Shown one piece after another: positions 1 to 12,669 of a DNA stretch of 64,000 nucleotides. The DNA comes from Stichopus chloronotus (lineage: Eukaryota > Echinodermata > Holothuroidea > Aspidochirotida > Stichopodidae). The translations under genes and the position numbers were made by a program. Below the pieces are notes generated by a model that was not told where the DNA came from, made no database searches, and saw only the letters and a list, made by a program, of their open reading frames with translations. The stretch lies in the NCBI GenBank assembly GCA_021234535.1, contig CM037843.1, positions 20,057,911 to 20,121,910 on the forward strand, in the 5' to 3' direction. Each line of letters starts with the position of its first letter. Position 1 is the stretch's first letter.

Positions 1-67
1 TGACAGATGCATTGGCGAGGAATACTTCAGTTTGGTTTAATAATCGGTGTGAGGCGTGCAGCAGAAA

Positions 68-390
68 AGAATAACATAACATACAACATAACATAACAAG
101 TTTAAGGGCATAGGAGGGCAAAAGCCCCATAAGATGCCCTGTAATCCAGACCCCCCCAAAAAAACCCTAACCAAACTTATATGCAACATAACCCAGCAAA
201 ATCAGATTCTGCCACAGTCACAATAAAACTTATCAATGTTACCTTTGGAGCTATTTACTGAAGTGGAATTTACAACCCAATCAGGCAGACTATTCCACTC
301 ATTGACAACTCTAAGATTAGTATGTCTTCCAAAAAAATCAAATTGTAGTGTTTGCAATGAGCATTCTGAAGTGTCAGAAATGCCTAAAAA
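68..390 (-). mobile_element. CR1-like LINE, truncated 3' end (reverse transcriptase C-terminal tail)
   Basis: The minus strand encodes a short stretch containing RVVNEWNSLPDWVVN followed by SVNSSKGNIDKFY. This is the typical last segment of CR1/Jockey-class LINE reverse transcriptases (pattern VxNxWNxLPxxVV, then a short 'NSFKxxLD' block). A stop follows at 202-204. Beyond it comes a short 3' UTR that ends in repeated TTATG-type units (seen on the plus strand as aacataacat at about 75-108), as expected for a CR1 3' tail. Everything 5' of this segment is missing, so it is a dead 5'-truncated insertion. The family assignment rests on motif memory; the exact clade is uncertain. Confidence 0.7.
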
Positions 391-3359
391 TGCAGATTTT
401 GTGAGGGCATTCACCTCCTGGACAACAGCAAGGTTCACTCCTACACTCAAGCAGAACCCTTAAGCAGACCCCCCTCCCCCCTTAAGCAGTACACATTGCA
501 AAGTTTGCTGGCATGCAATTTTGAACTAGGCCTACATCCCATGCACAATTAACTTTCTATGCAACAAGGGCAGATCCAGCCTCTAGCTCATGGGGGGGGG
601 GGGGCAGTTTGGAAAGGGGGGTGCAAGCATGCATGAAAAAATATGGCTCGTGCACACCGTGATCACTGTCGCAATGGGCTTATGCTGTCGCAACGCTACG
701 TAAGTCTGTATGTGCAGAATATCTTATGTGCCACGCATTGAAAGCAACCTAGCATGCACATAGTGTGTAGTAGGTATCTCATCTAGACGCACATACTTGC
801 ACACTGTCACACAAATGGCAATGCTATTGCTTGATGTAAGTTTGACAAGTAAATGTGAGATAAATATAGCCTGCCAATATTAGCAGCAAGCAAGTGGTAG
901 TTTAACTAAATTTCTTAGGACGCGGGGGTGCATTTTTCCTGTATTTCGGGGGCCAAATTGGTCATGGGGGGCAACTGCCCCCAGTTGCCCCTCCTTGGAT
1001 CCACCCTTGCTATGCAATCTAGCCCGGCCCTGCACCCCACGCCCTGGTGCAAAGCATTCATTGGTGCACAATTTAACTTTAACGATTTAATTATGAGCAC
1101 AATTATCTACAATTATCTACCACAATTATCTGTTTGATCAACAAATCATATTAATGGAAAAATCCTGAAAATTGTGAGTTTATGTAACTTTAGTTAGTGT
1201 GGTGTTACTGTTGGGTCTAGCCTCTGACTCTGAGGTTAGGCTAGGCCTGGTCTCAAAAACAGGGAAAGTATTATATCCTACAAACAGTGACTTGTGAGGC
1301 TATGGCCAGGAAGTCTGGGGCTATCATTCGATGACATTCGATCATAGGCCTAACATACTTAGCAGCAAACCTTATTAATGTTAACCTAGGCCTAGGTCTA
1401 CAGTAATTAGGCTGACCAGCAGTGATTTTGTGCCAGGTAGCAGTGAGCTGCAAAAACTGTAGCCTAAGCTTAGCCCCTACGAATTTTGTGCTCAATTTAT
1501 AATATTTAAGAATGTTATTTAGCATAATATTACCAACTTATGTCACTAGATCAACAGCGTTTTACAAGAGCCACAGTACCGGATGTTTTTGTTCAGACAG
1601 CTAGCCTGGGTGGACAAGTCGGATTAGCTAATCATGCTCAATGCGGCAATTCGTAGTCCGCAGAGCGATATGTAGCCCCTGCCATTTGTAGCTCTCACGT
1701 CTAGTCTGTTGTTAGTGCTTTCAGTTCCGGTAATCAAAATTCCCGGGAAACTATTTTGCTCTGCTGCCACCACACTATGTGGGGGGATACCGATTCATTA
1801 AAACTATAATTTAATTACAAAGTTAGCTTTGATATGTTTAAGCAGAATTCCTGGTACAAACGTAAGATCATGGAGTGTCTTTTTATTAAGGATTTACAAC
1901 TAACCCTTAATAGAAATGTCCAAAGTTTTAATCTTCAACTATTCTGATCTAGTATTACTTGCTAACTTCTGTAACAGCCGTTATGCATTGACTTGTACTT
2001 TCACTCAGTTTGCTTTTCGCCTTGAGGATGTAAGGCCTATGCTTCGGTAATATTGTCGTAATATATATTATTCATCATGAATATCAAACTCATCGCTTTT
2101 TTCAGCTTCATTTTATGTTACTATAATGTTTTTATTTTCTAGCAAATGTCTCATTTTAGACTTTGTAATGAATATGCAGAATTTGCAGCTGGCTGAAAGG
2201 CAGGTTTACTAAACAACTTGTTTTCTTGCCTTCACGGCAAATCTAATCGCCCAAATCCTTAGGTTGTCATAAATGTTATTATTTATAGGTAAATACTTTT
2301 AATTCAATTTGGCCATATACAGAAAGGGTGCGGACTTCCCCAAAACAGCCAATGACACTCTGTAACTGTCGTAGGGCTGCTGATGATCGTGCTGCAGATT
2401 ATTATGACAGCCGATGGATCTTATGAGTTTAGTCTTCCCCGGCCTTCCATGTGGTTTCTTGAACCAGGGGTGCAAATAACAACAGGAAGAATTCTTTTAA
2501 AAAAAAGAGTTTGCCATGTTTGATTGTGGTGAGTGGAAGTAGTTTATTTGTTAAAAAAACAAACAAAAAACCAAAACAAACATACAAGTGATGTAACTAT
2601 AGTACCATGGGTAAGTTACAACGAAGTTTTCTAAAGACGAGTATGTAGATCGAGCTATAACAACTCTCTGATCGAGCTACAGATGATGATGATGATGATG
2701 ATGATTTTAGTTTACTGATCTTATTTTTTTTTTATAATGATACCTTTATGGTTCCCAGATAAAATGTCGGATCCAAGTCCTTTGTTACTGAGCAGCCAAA
2801 CTATCTGTAGCTGAATGACCAAACAAAGGTATGCAGTTGTGAAGTTTATTTTTCTTTTGAGAAATTTCGTTTTCCTAATTTATAAATTCTATAGGCTAAA
2901 CAAATCTCTTGCGCTTAACTTTTAGGTGTTGCCATTGCCCTCGTTTGGCTAAATATGCAAATTTGTGATGTCAAGAGATGGACTCCTATGATATGTCTTA
3001 TGTTAACCCTTTGCTTAGTTAACCTTTATTTTAAGGATACTTGGTAATTTATATGTCCACAGGTTTTTATATTACTGGCATATATTTTCTTCTTCAAAAA
3101 CATCGATGTCACTTACCAGTGTGAAACCTAGTAATTAAGAGACAACATATAAAAAGTAAACAAAAGAAATACTGACACAGCGCAACGCTCCATCTGTTTT
3201 GCGTTTTCATCAATCTTTTAAAAGTCATATCTCAAAAAAAGGTACTAGATATGAGCAAAATTCCAACGGATTGTCATTCAGTGTTTCATTTTGCAATTTC
3301 TGAATGAAGCTACCTCTTTTCCACATGCATGTCACAGGACCTTTAACCCATACGACGAC
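391..3359. other. intergenic, no gene seen
   Basis: No convincing coding exon was found. The stretch holds a poly-G tract at about 593-604 inside a G-rich dispersed repeat, several aggcctag-rich patches, and a (GAT)n microsatellite at about 2682-2704. The short reading frames here lack codon structure or recognisable motifs. Confidence 0.6.
2682..2704. repeat. (GAT)n microsatellite
   Basis: Uninterrupted trinucleotide repeat of about seven to eight units in intergenic DNA. Confidence 0.9.
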
Positions 3360-3739
3360 TTAAAGCTGGAATATGAGTTTCACTGGTAATCGACTAGTCA
3401 TCTATCTTTCACGGTTATTCGTCAGTGTTTCAGGGAAGAGAATGTAGGGGAAAAGATCACCTGTGACAAAATCTAATAGAGAACTATGCATTCATCTTCC
3501 AGATATTTGACTATAAAAATTGTGTCGACATTTTTGTCGACCCCACAAAACTCGGCCCAACGAGAAAGCACAGTAGTCAATCACCGTTATTTGAAATCGA
3601 ACGGACCAATTGGAAACGGATATGAATATTCATCTATATGCAAAAATGAGGCTTAAACAACGTTATTTTGTAGTGGCTATGACATATTCCAGGGGACTGA
3701 CTTTCACTGAAAAATTTTCAACTCATATTCCAGCTTTAA
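3360..3739. mobile_element. MITE family C, copy 1 (TTAA-flanked, terminal inverted repeats)
   Basis: The element starts TTAAAGCTGGAATATGAGTT and ends with the inverse, AACTCATATTCCAGCTTTAA, so it has 20-bp perfect terminal inverted repeats including a TTAA at each end. It is about 380 bp and has no coding capacity. A diverged second copy lies at 32439-32787 with matching interior (for example GATCACCTGTGACAAAATCT against GATCACCTGTCACAAAATCT). TTAA targets are typical of piggyBac-type transposases, so it is probably a non-autonomous piggyBac-like element. That superfamily call is an inference from the target site only. Confidence 0.85.
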
Positions 3740-4211
3740 GTGCTTGAGCAAATGACATTTGCCATACAGATATCTAACTGTCATGAAGAAAGGTAATAAA
3801 GTATATTTATCGATACTATCAGCAGTGGAAACGGACATCGTGCAAAACATGCATGGTGAGTCAGTTTTGAAGATGTGTTTGTTTTGTAGGTTATACTTTA
3901 CATATCTTATATATACATATCTTATATATCCACAACTGTACACAGAACAATTTTGATAGAATACTTTTGATCACGTAGGTTATTACATGATTGCGGGTAA
4001 TCAACAATGTCACTGTTAAACGATGATTAATTAAAGAATTAAGTTAATCTTATAATTAACTCGTTTTTCTTAGAGGAGGGGAGGGTGGCATTGCCCTCAC
4101 TCGAAAGAAAGGGAACTCCATCAGACACAGGCAAATGAAAAGGCAGCGGAACTCGACGGCGCTGTTGGACTTGTCACGATGAATCCGGTGATCACCTAGG
4201 ATACAGCGTCT
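3740..4211. other. 3' flank of the divergent ECI1 paralog
   Basis: AT-rich DNA downstream (minus strand) of the stop codon. I see no canonical AATAAA on the minus strand close to the stop, so the poly(A) site is not placed. Confidence 0.4.
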
Positions 4212-4402
4212 TCATCCTCCAGTGGACCAAGGAACAGGTTTCCATCCGAGGCGTTCTACGCTTGGTTTAGTTGTATCAGTCAATTCGTTTTTGTTCATCA
4301 GAGAGTGAATGGTCATATTTCGAACGTCTCTTTCCTTGTTGAGCCTCAGCCGTTTTACGTTATCTTGTCTCATCATCTCCTTTGTGGATATCCTGAGGGA
4401 AT
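4212..4402 (-). CDS. ECI1: exon 7 and stop, divergent ECI1 paralog
   Basis: 191 nt. Acceptor TTACATAAG; a second AG eight bases on would give an immediate stop. Encodes SLRISTKEMMRQDNV and onward to PWSTGG, then TGA at 4214-4212. It is 24 nt longer than exon 7 of the sister gene. Confidence 0.85.
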
Positions 4403-7400
4403 CTTATGTAAATTAGGAAACGAAATAACGATCTCGTGTGAATATTCATTTCAGTGAATGTAAATATATGACGCAAATTCATACAGGAGGAGGGAGTGGT
4501 TGCTGTATCATATATCACGACATTACACGAATCAACGTATATTGTGCTGCGTTCGTCATTTTAATCCCCTCAAACCAGTGAAGTTTAGGATTCTCACCCT
4601 CAAGTGATGCCGATTCCTTCAAGCATTCCCTGACTGACGTCATTAGCTGATTTTCGGGAACGACTTTGTCGACAAGCCCTATCTTTAAGGCATCATCTGG
4701 AGAAAAGACAGTCCCTAAAAACAGAGCAAAATAGTAATAATTTTCTTCTACCTTGTTAGATCTAAGCAAAACAAAGTGCCATCCATATACTCAGGAGTAA
4801 ACTCTCAGTTAGAACAAAGGACGCACTACAGCATAAGAATACCGTCAAAATGCTTAAACAGTATACATAGACAACAACGAAAAATGATGACAACATATGA
4901 TGACGTATACTAATAGGAATGTACTAATGATTACAAAACTTGCCACTTTCCCCACCCACCAAAAGCTGGACCCTTGTCTAGACAAAGGTATTGAGAAAAA
5001 GACAAAGAGAAGACAAGGGGGAGGGGGCGGTACATGAATACAAATATGAAATGAATGCGAATGTCGTTTGTGTGTTTCGTGACACCTGACTACCGCAAAA
5101 GTGACAAAGACAAAAATGAGTAGTTTTTTATTATTTTTTTTTGTACTTCATATCCCCTTTTCCTCTTTACACTAAATCACTAGTTTTGTGGTGTCAGTTT
5201 AATTCATTCACTTTGTAGATACAACCACTCAATTAAAAAAAAAAGAATTAGAAAAATTCCATACCTATTTGGAATGACCGTTCCGTGTTCTTGAATCCGA
5301 TTAAGTTAATCATGCCTGTCTTGACCCAGCTCGGAACCATCCAACCCTTAAAAAGGAAAAGAAAACATGAGTGAAGTCCATGATTGAAGGGCTAAGCTAT
5401 CAAATCTAATTGACAAACCGAGGGACAGGCCTAAAGTGAATCAAATTTCTTTCACCAAAAGTGTTTCCGGTATCCAGTTCAAGTTGTCAGTTACGGTGAG
5501 CACTGCCCATCACCAAAATTCGTCCCCATACCGGTACTTATGAAAAATTAAATATATACGATTGTTTAATTGGTCCAGTGACAAAATATTACAATCTTGC
5601 AAAAAATTGATCTTTGATTTCCATTATGAGGTAAAGCTCATTTACGAAAGAAAAACAGAAGTAAAACGACGTTCTTAATGTAATTGCATTTTGATTTAAA
5701 TTTCAAAGGATGCGTATATTGAAGGCGTCAGTTTATTAACAAGATTTAAAGGAACAATTAAAAATAAGATACCGTTCGAAAAGAATTTAAAGCTTTTTCA
5801 TGTCATTTAAGACGACGATTGCAAAATTGAAAGAAAAACAAACTAAAGTCTTTCCTAAATTTGTTGAATTATTCTAAAAAAATAATACCATTTAAGCAGA
5901 TATATCTTGAAGTAACAAAAGATATTGAAATGAGATTGTCACTAATTACTGTAAAATGTTTACATCTTTGCTTTCAGGACCGCATATACCACGACATTAT
6001 TAATTGTTACTTTGTTATTGACGCTTTCTTTGTTTTGTTTTCTTGACCTTTGCAAAGGTACTGAACTGAAGAACCATTCTCAAGATTACCCATACGTGAT
6101 ACTTCTGATGAATTCATTACGTAAGAGGCAGATTCAATATGCAAATTAACCGTAATTGACCTTGTGTGTCAAACAGGTACTGCTGACACCTACACTAAGG
6201 CGAGTCTTACACCAAAAATGGCAGATTCATCAAAAAGTTCTTTGTTTTCAGTATCAGAGGTAAAGCCGATTTTGTGAGTTGGGGGTATTCTTGAAAAGTT
6301 TCGAAAATATTATTTTATATTCAAGCCTATCCAGTTGTTACTTTATTGTAAATAGGGCCTACAGTATCACACCTCATGAAGGATAAGAAAAAAATGAAAA
6401 ACAACTATGTTATTTATTTTTTTTTTTTTGGCTCCAAAATGTCAGCTAAGATTTATCTTGAATATATAACGAATACTGCATGGATTGGGAAATTCTATAA
6501 CATATATATAGTGAGTTACTCACAGCTTTGGTTTCATTATTTCCGATGACGTGGTTTCCCGCCACCATAATACGTGAATCACAAGCCGTGGCAAGTGCAC
6601 AACCTATCGATGTAGCCGAACCCTATACCAAATAAAATGACTGATGTTAACATTTTACCTTCAAACATTCCAAGGAAATATGTTTTATTATGTTATATGT
6701 TTTATTGTTTTATTTCAACTCATTGAAATAAAACAATAAATAAATAAATAAATAAATAAATATATATATATATATAATAGATTGGAATCAAGGACCAATC
6801 CAAATTTTGATTGAAAAGTTGGAATCGAATAAATTTTATTATCAGTCTATTAGATTGCATGATTCAATCGAAATGTTCGATATGTCCGTCCTTCATCTCA
6901 GTCTTCCGTTGTAAGAGAGTATAATTAGGAAACATAATGACATGATTTTCAAATGTCCGTGTTTTCTTTGCGAAATTCTTTCATAGCAGATAGCCTATTA
7001 AATGAAAATTATGATCATTAATTCCAAACAATGTATTCTTTTAAGCTAAATCTCAGAACTTATCTCAAAAGAACAATTTTTTTTATAAGTAAATTGCTCA
7101 CAAAGCTTCGAAACCGGCGAAGGTAAGAAAGCGACGGACAACGAAGAACAACATGTAAAGCTACTCACGTTTATAGCGGCGACAGTGATGAGCCTCGAGC
7201 CGTAAAGACGGAGATAAACGTCTTGATATAAAGACCAAAACTTGTAAATATCATCACTGGGCTTACGGCAAAGTGATTCAATGTCTAATCCAGCGATGAA
7301 TACACCAGATACTCCCTTCGTGAGAAAAAGAATATATATATATATATACGGGTGTAGTTCGCAAATATAACTATTTCATATATCAATATTAATATATGTA

Positions 7401-8902
7401 AATATTAATTAATTTAGTATGTAGTCACGGATCCGTAGCGCGAAACATTGGTAGCGGCTGAAGATCAGTGAGTATAAAGTAAATTATTTAAATTATTAAA
7501 TATAATACTGTAGGTCTCTCGTTCCTAAATCCTTAAACTTACAGATGACAGGACCACTGCTCTGTACTTTGAAGATTCTTCAAGATTTTGAAGTTTTTGG
7601 GAGAAATCTTCGAGAAACCTTGTGCATACTGTATTATCAGGTTTCTTCACCATTTTCAAGACAGCCACGTCTGCGAAAATAATGATAACAAAAAGTTGAA
7701 CAAAATTGCAAGGAAAGAAAATTACAGTGAAAGAACAGTGATTAACTCTAGTAGAAGAATTTAACACATATCTCATGATAGTTGCTTGATTTGTAGGATT
7801 TTGTTCGAAATAAAGAGGGTTCAAAATTGCTTTCGAGTTGCCAATATCTAATGATGCTAACGATGTAATGAAGTTTGAATGTAACGTTACATGCGTAGAT
7901 TGTAATAAGCCCAAACAGAAATCAGAAATGCACAACGCAGTAGTAGCAGAGGATATGTACACATTTGTTTGAGTACTTCCTGATGTGATGGATAAATTAA
8001 CTTTTGTCGTGGTAGTATAACACAATCGAAATCTATCTTACGCTTATCGGGGTGTAGCTGCCTTTCGATAGGTATAAATCACAGGCAATAGTGTACAAAT
8101 ACCCTGTTATTTATTTATTTATTTTTAGAGTGAATGTTGACTGGTTGGTACTTTCTCGACGATGTATTCGCCCGACGAATAACAGACGTCGGCTAGTTCA
8201 TAGACCATGTTTGAAAGAAATGCACATTAAGCAACCAGTGACTGCACTGCACGAACAAAAAAAGAAATATACAATTTACATCAAATGGCAACCGTAGGCG
8301 GTGAGGGGGGGGGGGGGGAGTAATTTGATGGTCAAACGTGATGGGAGGATTCGGGATAGAGACAGGTTGGCAATCTATGACTATTTTATTTATTTATTTT
8401 TACTCGTGTAATCATAAATTCGTGATAATCATAAATGCAATGTCCCGTTGATCATTAAAACTCCTCGTTTTTTTTTTTCCGTGGATTCAGTTATGCATAG
8501 ACCTACGAGGAAAATCTTCAAGTTGGAATAATTGACCCGACATGCAGCTTTCTTCTTTGCTTTGCAAATGTTTTCAGATCTATGGGGGCGATCGAGGCCA
8601 AAGGAAAGGCAAAACCCATTTTGGCAAATACAAGTTAAAATTGAGTATATGTTTTATTTCACGGGGCAACAACTTTTGCAGTATTTTGTATTGCAAATTT
8701 CAATTTTTTTTTTTAAACCTTGAAAACTGTGTGTTCTCTTATCGTACTAGTACATGTATTTACCTTCGTAATGTTCATCTTGTGTCAACGTCGATAATCT
8801 TGATGACTGATGACTGCAGAAATTCCTCCTGTTGGAAGTTGCTACCGGTAGAAATCGCTTGGAGCTCAAGACTGACCGGGCTGTTTGCCGCATCATTGCC
8901 AT
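4212..8902 (-). CDS. ECI1: Mitochondrial Delta3,Delta2-enoyl-CoA isomerase, divergent paralog (7 exons)
   Basis: Exons (minus): 8764-8902, 7543-7670, 7169-7315, 6524-6622, 5265-5346, 4598-4714, 4212-4402. All junctions are GT-AG and in phase, giving 300 aa, close to vertebrate ECI1 (about 302). ECI1 moves 3-cis/trans double bonds of enoyl-CoAs to the 2-trans position in the mitochondrial matrix so unsaturated fatty acids can enter beta-oxidation. Residues 1-46 are an Arg/Ser-rich, acid-poor presequence (MAMMRQTARSV), with an in-frame stop 21 nt upstream of the ATG. The crotonase core follows: VFIAGLD (oxyanion loop 1), then GSATSIGC where ECI1 normally has ACPAGGC, then NNET with the catalytic-position Glu (E168). 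The Gly whose backbone NH completes the oxyanion hole is Ile144 here. The last exon (62 aa after the junction) starts like ECI1 (TKEMMRQ) but diverges toward PWSTGG. The gene lies head-to-tail downstream of a canonical copy. It may be a working paralog with altered substrate preference or weakened activity. Confidence 0.93.
4598..4714 (-). CDS. ECI1: exon 6, divergent ECI1 paralog
   Basis: 117 nt. Encodes GTVFSPDDALKIGLVDKVVP and continues to SASLE. The 'LGTLFPPAEALQVGIVDQVVP' block of ECI1 is unmistakable. Donor GAGG|GTGAGA, phase 1. Confidence 0.95.
5265..5346 (-). CDS. ECI1: exon 5, divergent ECI1 paralog
   Basis: 82 nt. Encodes GWMVPSWVKTGMINLIGFKN and TERSFQI, aligned with ECI1 'GIVAPFWLKDTLENTIG...AERALQL'. 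Donor ATAG|GTATGG, phase 1. Confidence 0.92.
6524..6622 (-). CDS. ECI1: exon 4, divergent ECI1 paralog
   Basis: 99 nt. Encodes GSATSIGCALATACDSRIM through GNNETKA. This is the exon with the altered oxyanion segment and the retained Glu of the NET motif. Donor GCT|GTGAGT. Confidence 0.94.
6714..6778. repeat. inverted repeat with (AAAT)n/(AT)n microsatellite in ECI1 paralog intron 4
   Basis: TTTATTTCAACTCATTGAAATAAA forms a short hairpin (stem TTTATTTCAA/TTGAAATAAA). It is followed directly by AAAT and AT dinucleotide repeats. Intronic, no coding role. Confidence 0.7.
7169..7315 (-). CDS. ECI1: exon 3, divergent ECI1 paralog
   Basis: 147 nt. Encodes GVFIAGLDIESL (first oxyanion-hole loop) through LRLYGSRLITVAAIN. 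Donor AAC|GTGAGT, phase 0. Confidence 0.95.
7543..7670 (-). CDS. ECI1: exon 2, divergent ECI1 paralog
   Basis: 128 nt. Encodes the first crotonase strand and helix (VAVLKMVKKPDNTV to AVVLSS), matching ECI1 'VAVMKFKNPPVNSL...VILTS'. Donor TCT|GTAAGT, phase 0. Confidence 0.93.
8764..8902 (-). CDS. ECI1: exon 1, divergent ECI1 paralog
   Basis: Start codon plus 46-residue mitochondrial presequence rich in Arg and Ser. Donor GAAG|GTAAAT leaves phase 1, and the split codon becomes Asp. Confidence 0.88.
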
Positions 8903-11409
8903 TCTGTGCGTTGAATGAAATTATTAAGCACTAGCGAGAATATGTAAATAACTATAATATAAAATAAACAATTGATGAATAAATAAAAAATATGTACAGT
9001 TGCTTCCAGTTTGCCCCCTCCTGAATTCCTAAATCCCTAATTCTATGAATCCTTACATTATACTTTCCTTTCCTCTTCCTACCGTCTTTAGCGCCTGCTT
9101 CACACCCCACCCCCACCCCCACCCCTCTCCTATATGTTGGCTACCTATGCAGTATCTCCGTTTTTCATTTAAGTTAGTTTAATTTCTCCCAGTGAGAGCA
9201 TGTGTTGACACGGCCCCTCAGCAAAACTTTTTAGTGCATTACTTTATCTGTATTATTTTCCTGCTTAATTTTCCTCTCTACTGTTTCTGCAAATTGAAAT
9301 GATATAGCATATTCTGAGGAATTCTCATATTCAGTAATAACACGGGAAGTAGGACTGGCTGACCGTCTAATGTTTACTGGCAAATTATTACTATTATCAT
9401 TTTTTGTAGACTATTTGAAACCATTTTGAAACTTACATATACCATTTCGGCCATCATAAAATCTTATCTTAGTGATTAGTTTGTAGATTTTGTACTAAGT
9501 AATCATCTTCCCCCCCCCCCCCCACTTGCATCAAGAAAATTGAAAGCCAACATGGAGCATATGCTACACAGTTAATAACAAAGTGTGGGGGGTGGGGATT
9601 CTCAGGGATGGGTTAAAAAGGAACAGTTGCAACAGAAACTATACCCCCAAACACTATACTGTAAAAGACGCGTGCCAAAAGTCTATTTCCGACATTGCCT
9701 TACCATCTTCTGGACTGACGTTACATAAACTTATCTCAATGATTTTGTAACAAACAAAAAGTTTTAGTATATATATAGAAATGACAGGATTGTACCGGCA
9801 GTGTTACTGCCCTTTTTTTTTTTGGTGGGGGAGGGGTTGGGGGGAGGGGGTGGGAACTCACGTTATTGTTCGAATGTTGTACCATGAGTATACGTTTGGA
9901 ATGAAGATGATTTTATTATTGCGACTCTGTTTCGTCTATGGATGGCCAGCTTCGTGTGCTCGTTAAAAATATTAAGCTTCCATCTTTTTACTGTTTTACC
10001 TTGTACTCGTGGGGTCTTATGAACTGCACTATTAAAAAAAAGCAGCAATAGCATGCAGTAAAATATCGTAAATAAGTAAATTGCAAAATGGTTGATACAA
10101 TATTAAATACATGAGTTACAGACTTACGAAGAAAGACCCCCCCCCCCCCCCCTTCTAGGAAAATTCAGCATACCAAAAGTATACGTTAGGTCGATGAAGT
10201 CTATGTTTTAATAAACCTCTCACACTATATGATGGTAGTTAGTAAGAAACAAAATCCTAGCGTTTCTGTTTATTTTTTTCAAATGATGAAACGTTTGTAG
10301 GCACGCACTTACCTTACGAATCTTGAAATTCTCTCTAACGGTTAACAGATTGTAATGAATTGACGAAGTATCGACATGCACTCAGGACGAAGCAACAGTC
10401 ATGCGTCAGTTTGTTTCTGTATATGAAGTTAATGGAATACCAATGTTTAATTATGAATAAGCTACTTCTATCATAGATTAAAAACTATTTTTAGTGAAAC
10501 CCACTTGATGGTTTTTAGTGGCGATCCTTTGTACCCCGGACTATTGACATTGATTCTCCTGATATGTATGCAACCTTCAAAAACAACATAGCATCACGGC
10601 GTGCACTCCGTGTGGACGACGGCTTTCTTTTTTTTATTTGTTCAGCGTAGCGCCACGAAAAGTAAGAGGGCGGCAGATATAGACTCCCTACAGTACATAT
10701 CGCGTGAAAATGGCATGGTGAAATTCAATCAGGGGATAACATACTTGTGTTAATACCAGGAAACATACTTGGTTCACCTAAACTTGCCTGTGTAGCGTTC
10801 GATAGAAATGCCCCCTAGCTGCAGCAGGTTGAAACTGAAAGCATTGGTGTTATCATGATCGGTGTATTTTAGTGGGAACTTACAGGCTATTGTAAGTGGA
10901 ACTATACATTGCGGCGTGGAACCAGTATGTACAACAATGGCAGGCACTTTTTGTGACCTAAACCTAAAAGCAAAGTAACCCTGAAAAACTACATGGAAGA
11001 TATCTCTCGGAAGATGTCTTTGATTACGATAATCAAGAGAAATACTATAATTCAACATAATGCAGTTTACTCCGAAGTAATCTACAGGCATGCTACCCTT
11101 TAGGCCTATGCCACCGATTACCCGTGCGTCAGCAAATACTTAGCACTGTGCTTATAGCAAGCCCGGCTTAACATTATTAGACCAGAATCTTCTCGACGTT
11201 GCTTTTGGAAGAGAGAACAGAGAGGACAGATCGGTCACACTTAATCCTGCAAATATTTTCAAATCTTCACTGTTTTAATCACGTTGTGGTTCTGAATAGG
11301 ATGGCATACTCAGATAAGGTTTAAAAAAAATATTTCACCTGCAGTGCAAAGGAAGTGAAAAAAAGGTAAAACTAAAATCATTACTAAAATCATCAGAAAC
11401 AGGAATCAG
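8903..11409. other. intergenic DNA between the ECI1 copies, left part
   Basis: No coding exon recognised. The stretch contains poly-C/poly-G tracts at about 9512-9523, 9821-9854 and 10138-10152, and ordinary AT-rich sequence. Short open frames here have no conserved motifs. Confidence 0.55.
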
Positions 11410-11690
11410 TTCAAATCTAGCATCAACTATAGCAACATTTGGCACATAGCCCACCCTACGTGATCAAAACTTTTCTTGTACTTCCTCCCCCAGGATGGCT
11501 TCAGAGCCATCATATCACCATATAACAACTTCACACTTACATACCGGTTCAGACCACCTTATGCCTAGTCCATTCCACTTGGTCTCAAGACCAAGTCAGA
11601 GCCATGTAACCTTGAATACATGGAGGAATTTGTTGGAGATTTTCATAGACCTCCCCCCCCCCCCCCCCTTTCCAGTGAAGAAAATTCTAG
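11410..11690 (+). repeat. dispersed repeat, copy 1 of an inverted pair
   Basis: This stretch matches the reverse complement of about 12670-12912. Shared landmarks are AATCTAGC followed by CCACCCTAC, then CTCCCCCAGGATGGC, then CATATCACAACTTC-like sequence. The similarity runs for more than 200 bp with many substitutions and small gaps. It may be an old non-autonomous element; no clear target duplication was seen. Confidence 0.65.
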
Positions 11691-12669
11691 CTATGTCATT
11701 CGTGTATACATCTCAAAAGTCATGGCATCTTTATGTGGTTGAAAGGTTTTTTTTTCAGACTCGAAGCCTACGACCATGAAGTTCTTATAACTTAGGATAT
11801 CAAATGGATTTCTTATTCTTTCACATTTTTTTTTTTTTTGTCTTTTGGTGTCTTTGCAGGGATCGAGAAATGTTTGTTTTATTTTAAGCAGTCTTTGTAT
11901 GAAAACAAGCAAACACTCAGATTGGTATACCATTTTAAAGGTTAGTTCTTATCAACGCGACAAAACAGCCATTGATCTGATAAGGTTAAAGAACTTTGTC
12001 TTTCAAGACGAAAACAGTTCTGTCGACATGTTTTGATAAGGTTCAGCTGGTAATATAAGGTCAGGGTCGAATCTGACCATGGTCCAGTGAGGCACGGGTC
12101 CAGACTAAGGGGGAGGAATCGAACGAGAGATTGTGAGAGATGGGGAGGAACACAGGTTTGCAAAGCATTGTGATCGGGACTTGATTGGGCTGTAAGGACC
12201 ATCAGCCCCCCATGACAATTACTTATTTTATCGGTGGCCCCTGTAAAACGTTTTTGGGCCAGCACTAGCAAAAACCGTGATTCGGCAAAAACAACGTTGC
12301 CGTTTGAAAATCAGAGCTGGAATATATGAGAAATGGTAAATACTGACCACAACACTGGCCGCTAAGGGGGGGGGGGGATATACAGGTTCCGCATGGGGTT
12401 TTACATCTCGAAGGGGAGGGAGCTACTTTATTCTCATTGACCCCTGTACATTGAGACGTCATAGTCATAGGGACAAACAAGCCTCGTTCCCCTCGCCGTC
12501 CACGGTTATGACAGGTCTGAAAGAAAGGTAAAAATAGTAACACTCATAGAAAAAAAACGTCTTGAATAAATTTATGACGATGTTCTAAGAAAAGGAACCT
12601 GTCAGCTTCGGTCGATGATGCAGTGGTCGTAGTGGCGCAGCTAGGATTTTTTTCCAGGAGGAGCAAATA

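Noticed and set aside
7671..8025. Extension of an open frame upstream of ECI1 paralog exon 2
   Set aside because: The frame continues into the intron past a good acceptor at 7672-7671. The true upstream exon is at 8764-8902, whose phase fits and which encodes a mitochondrial presequence.
10774..11091. 105-codon frame on the minus strand between the ECI1 copies
   Set aside because: No recognisable domain or signal peptide, and no neighbouring exon in phase.
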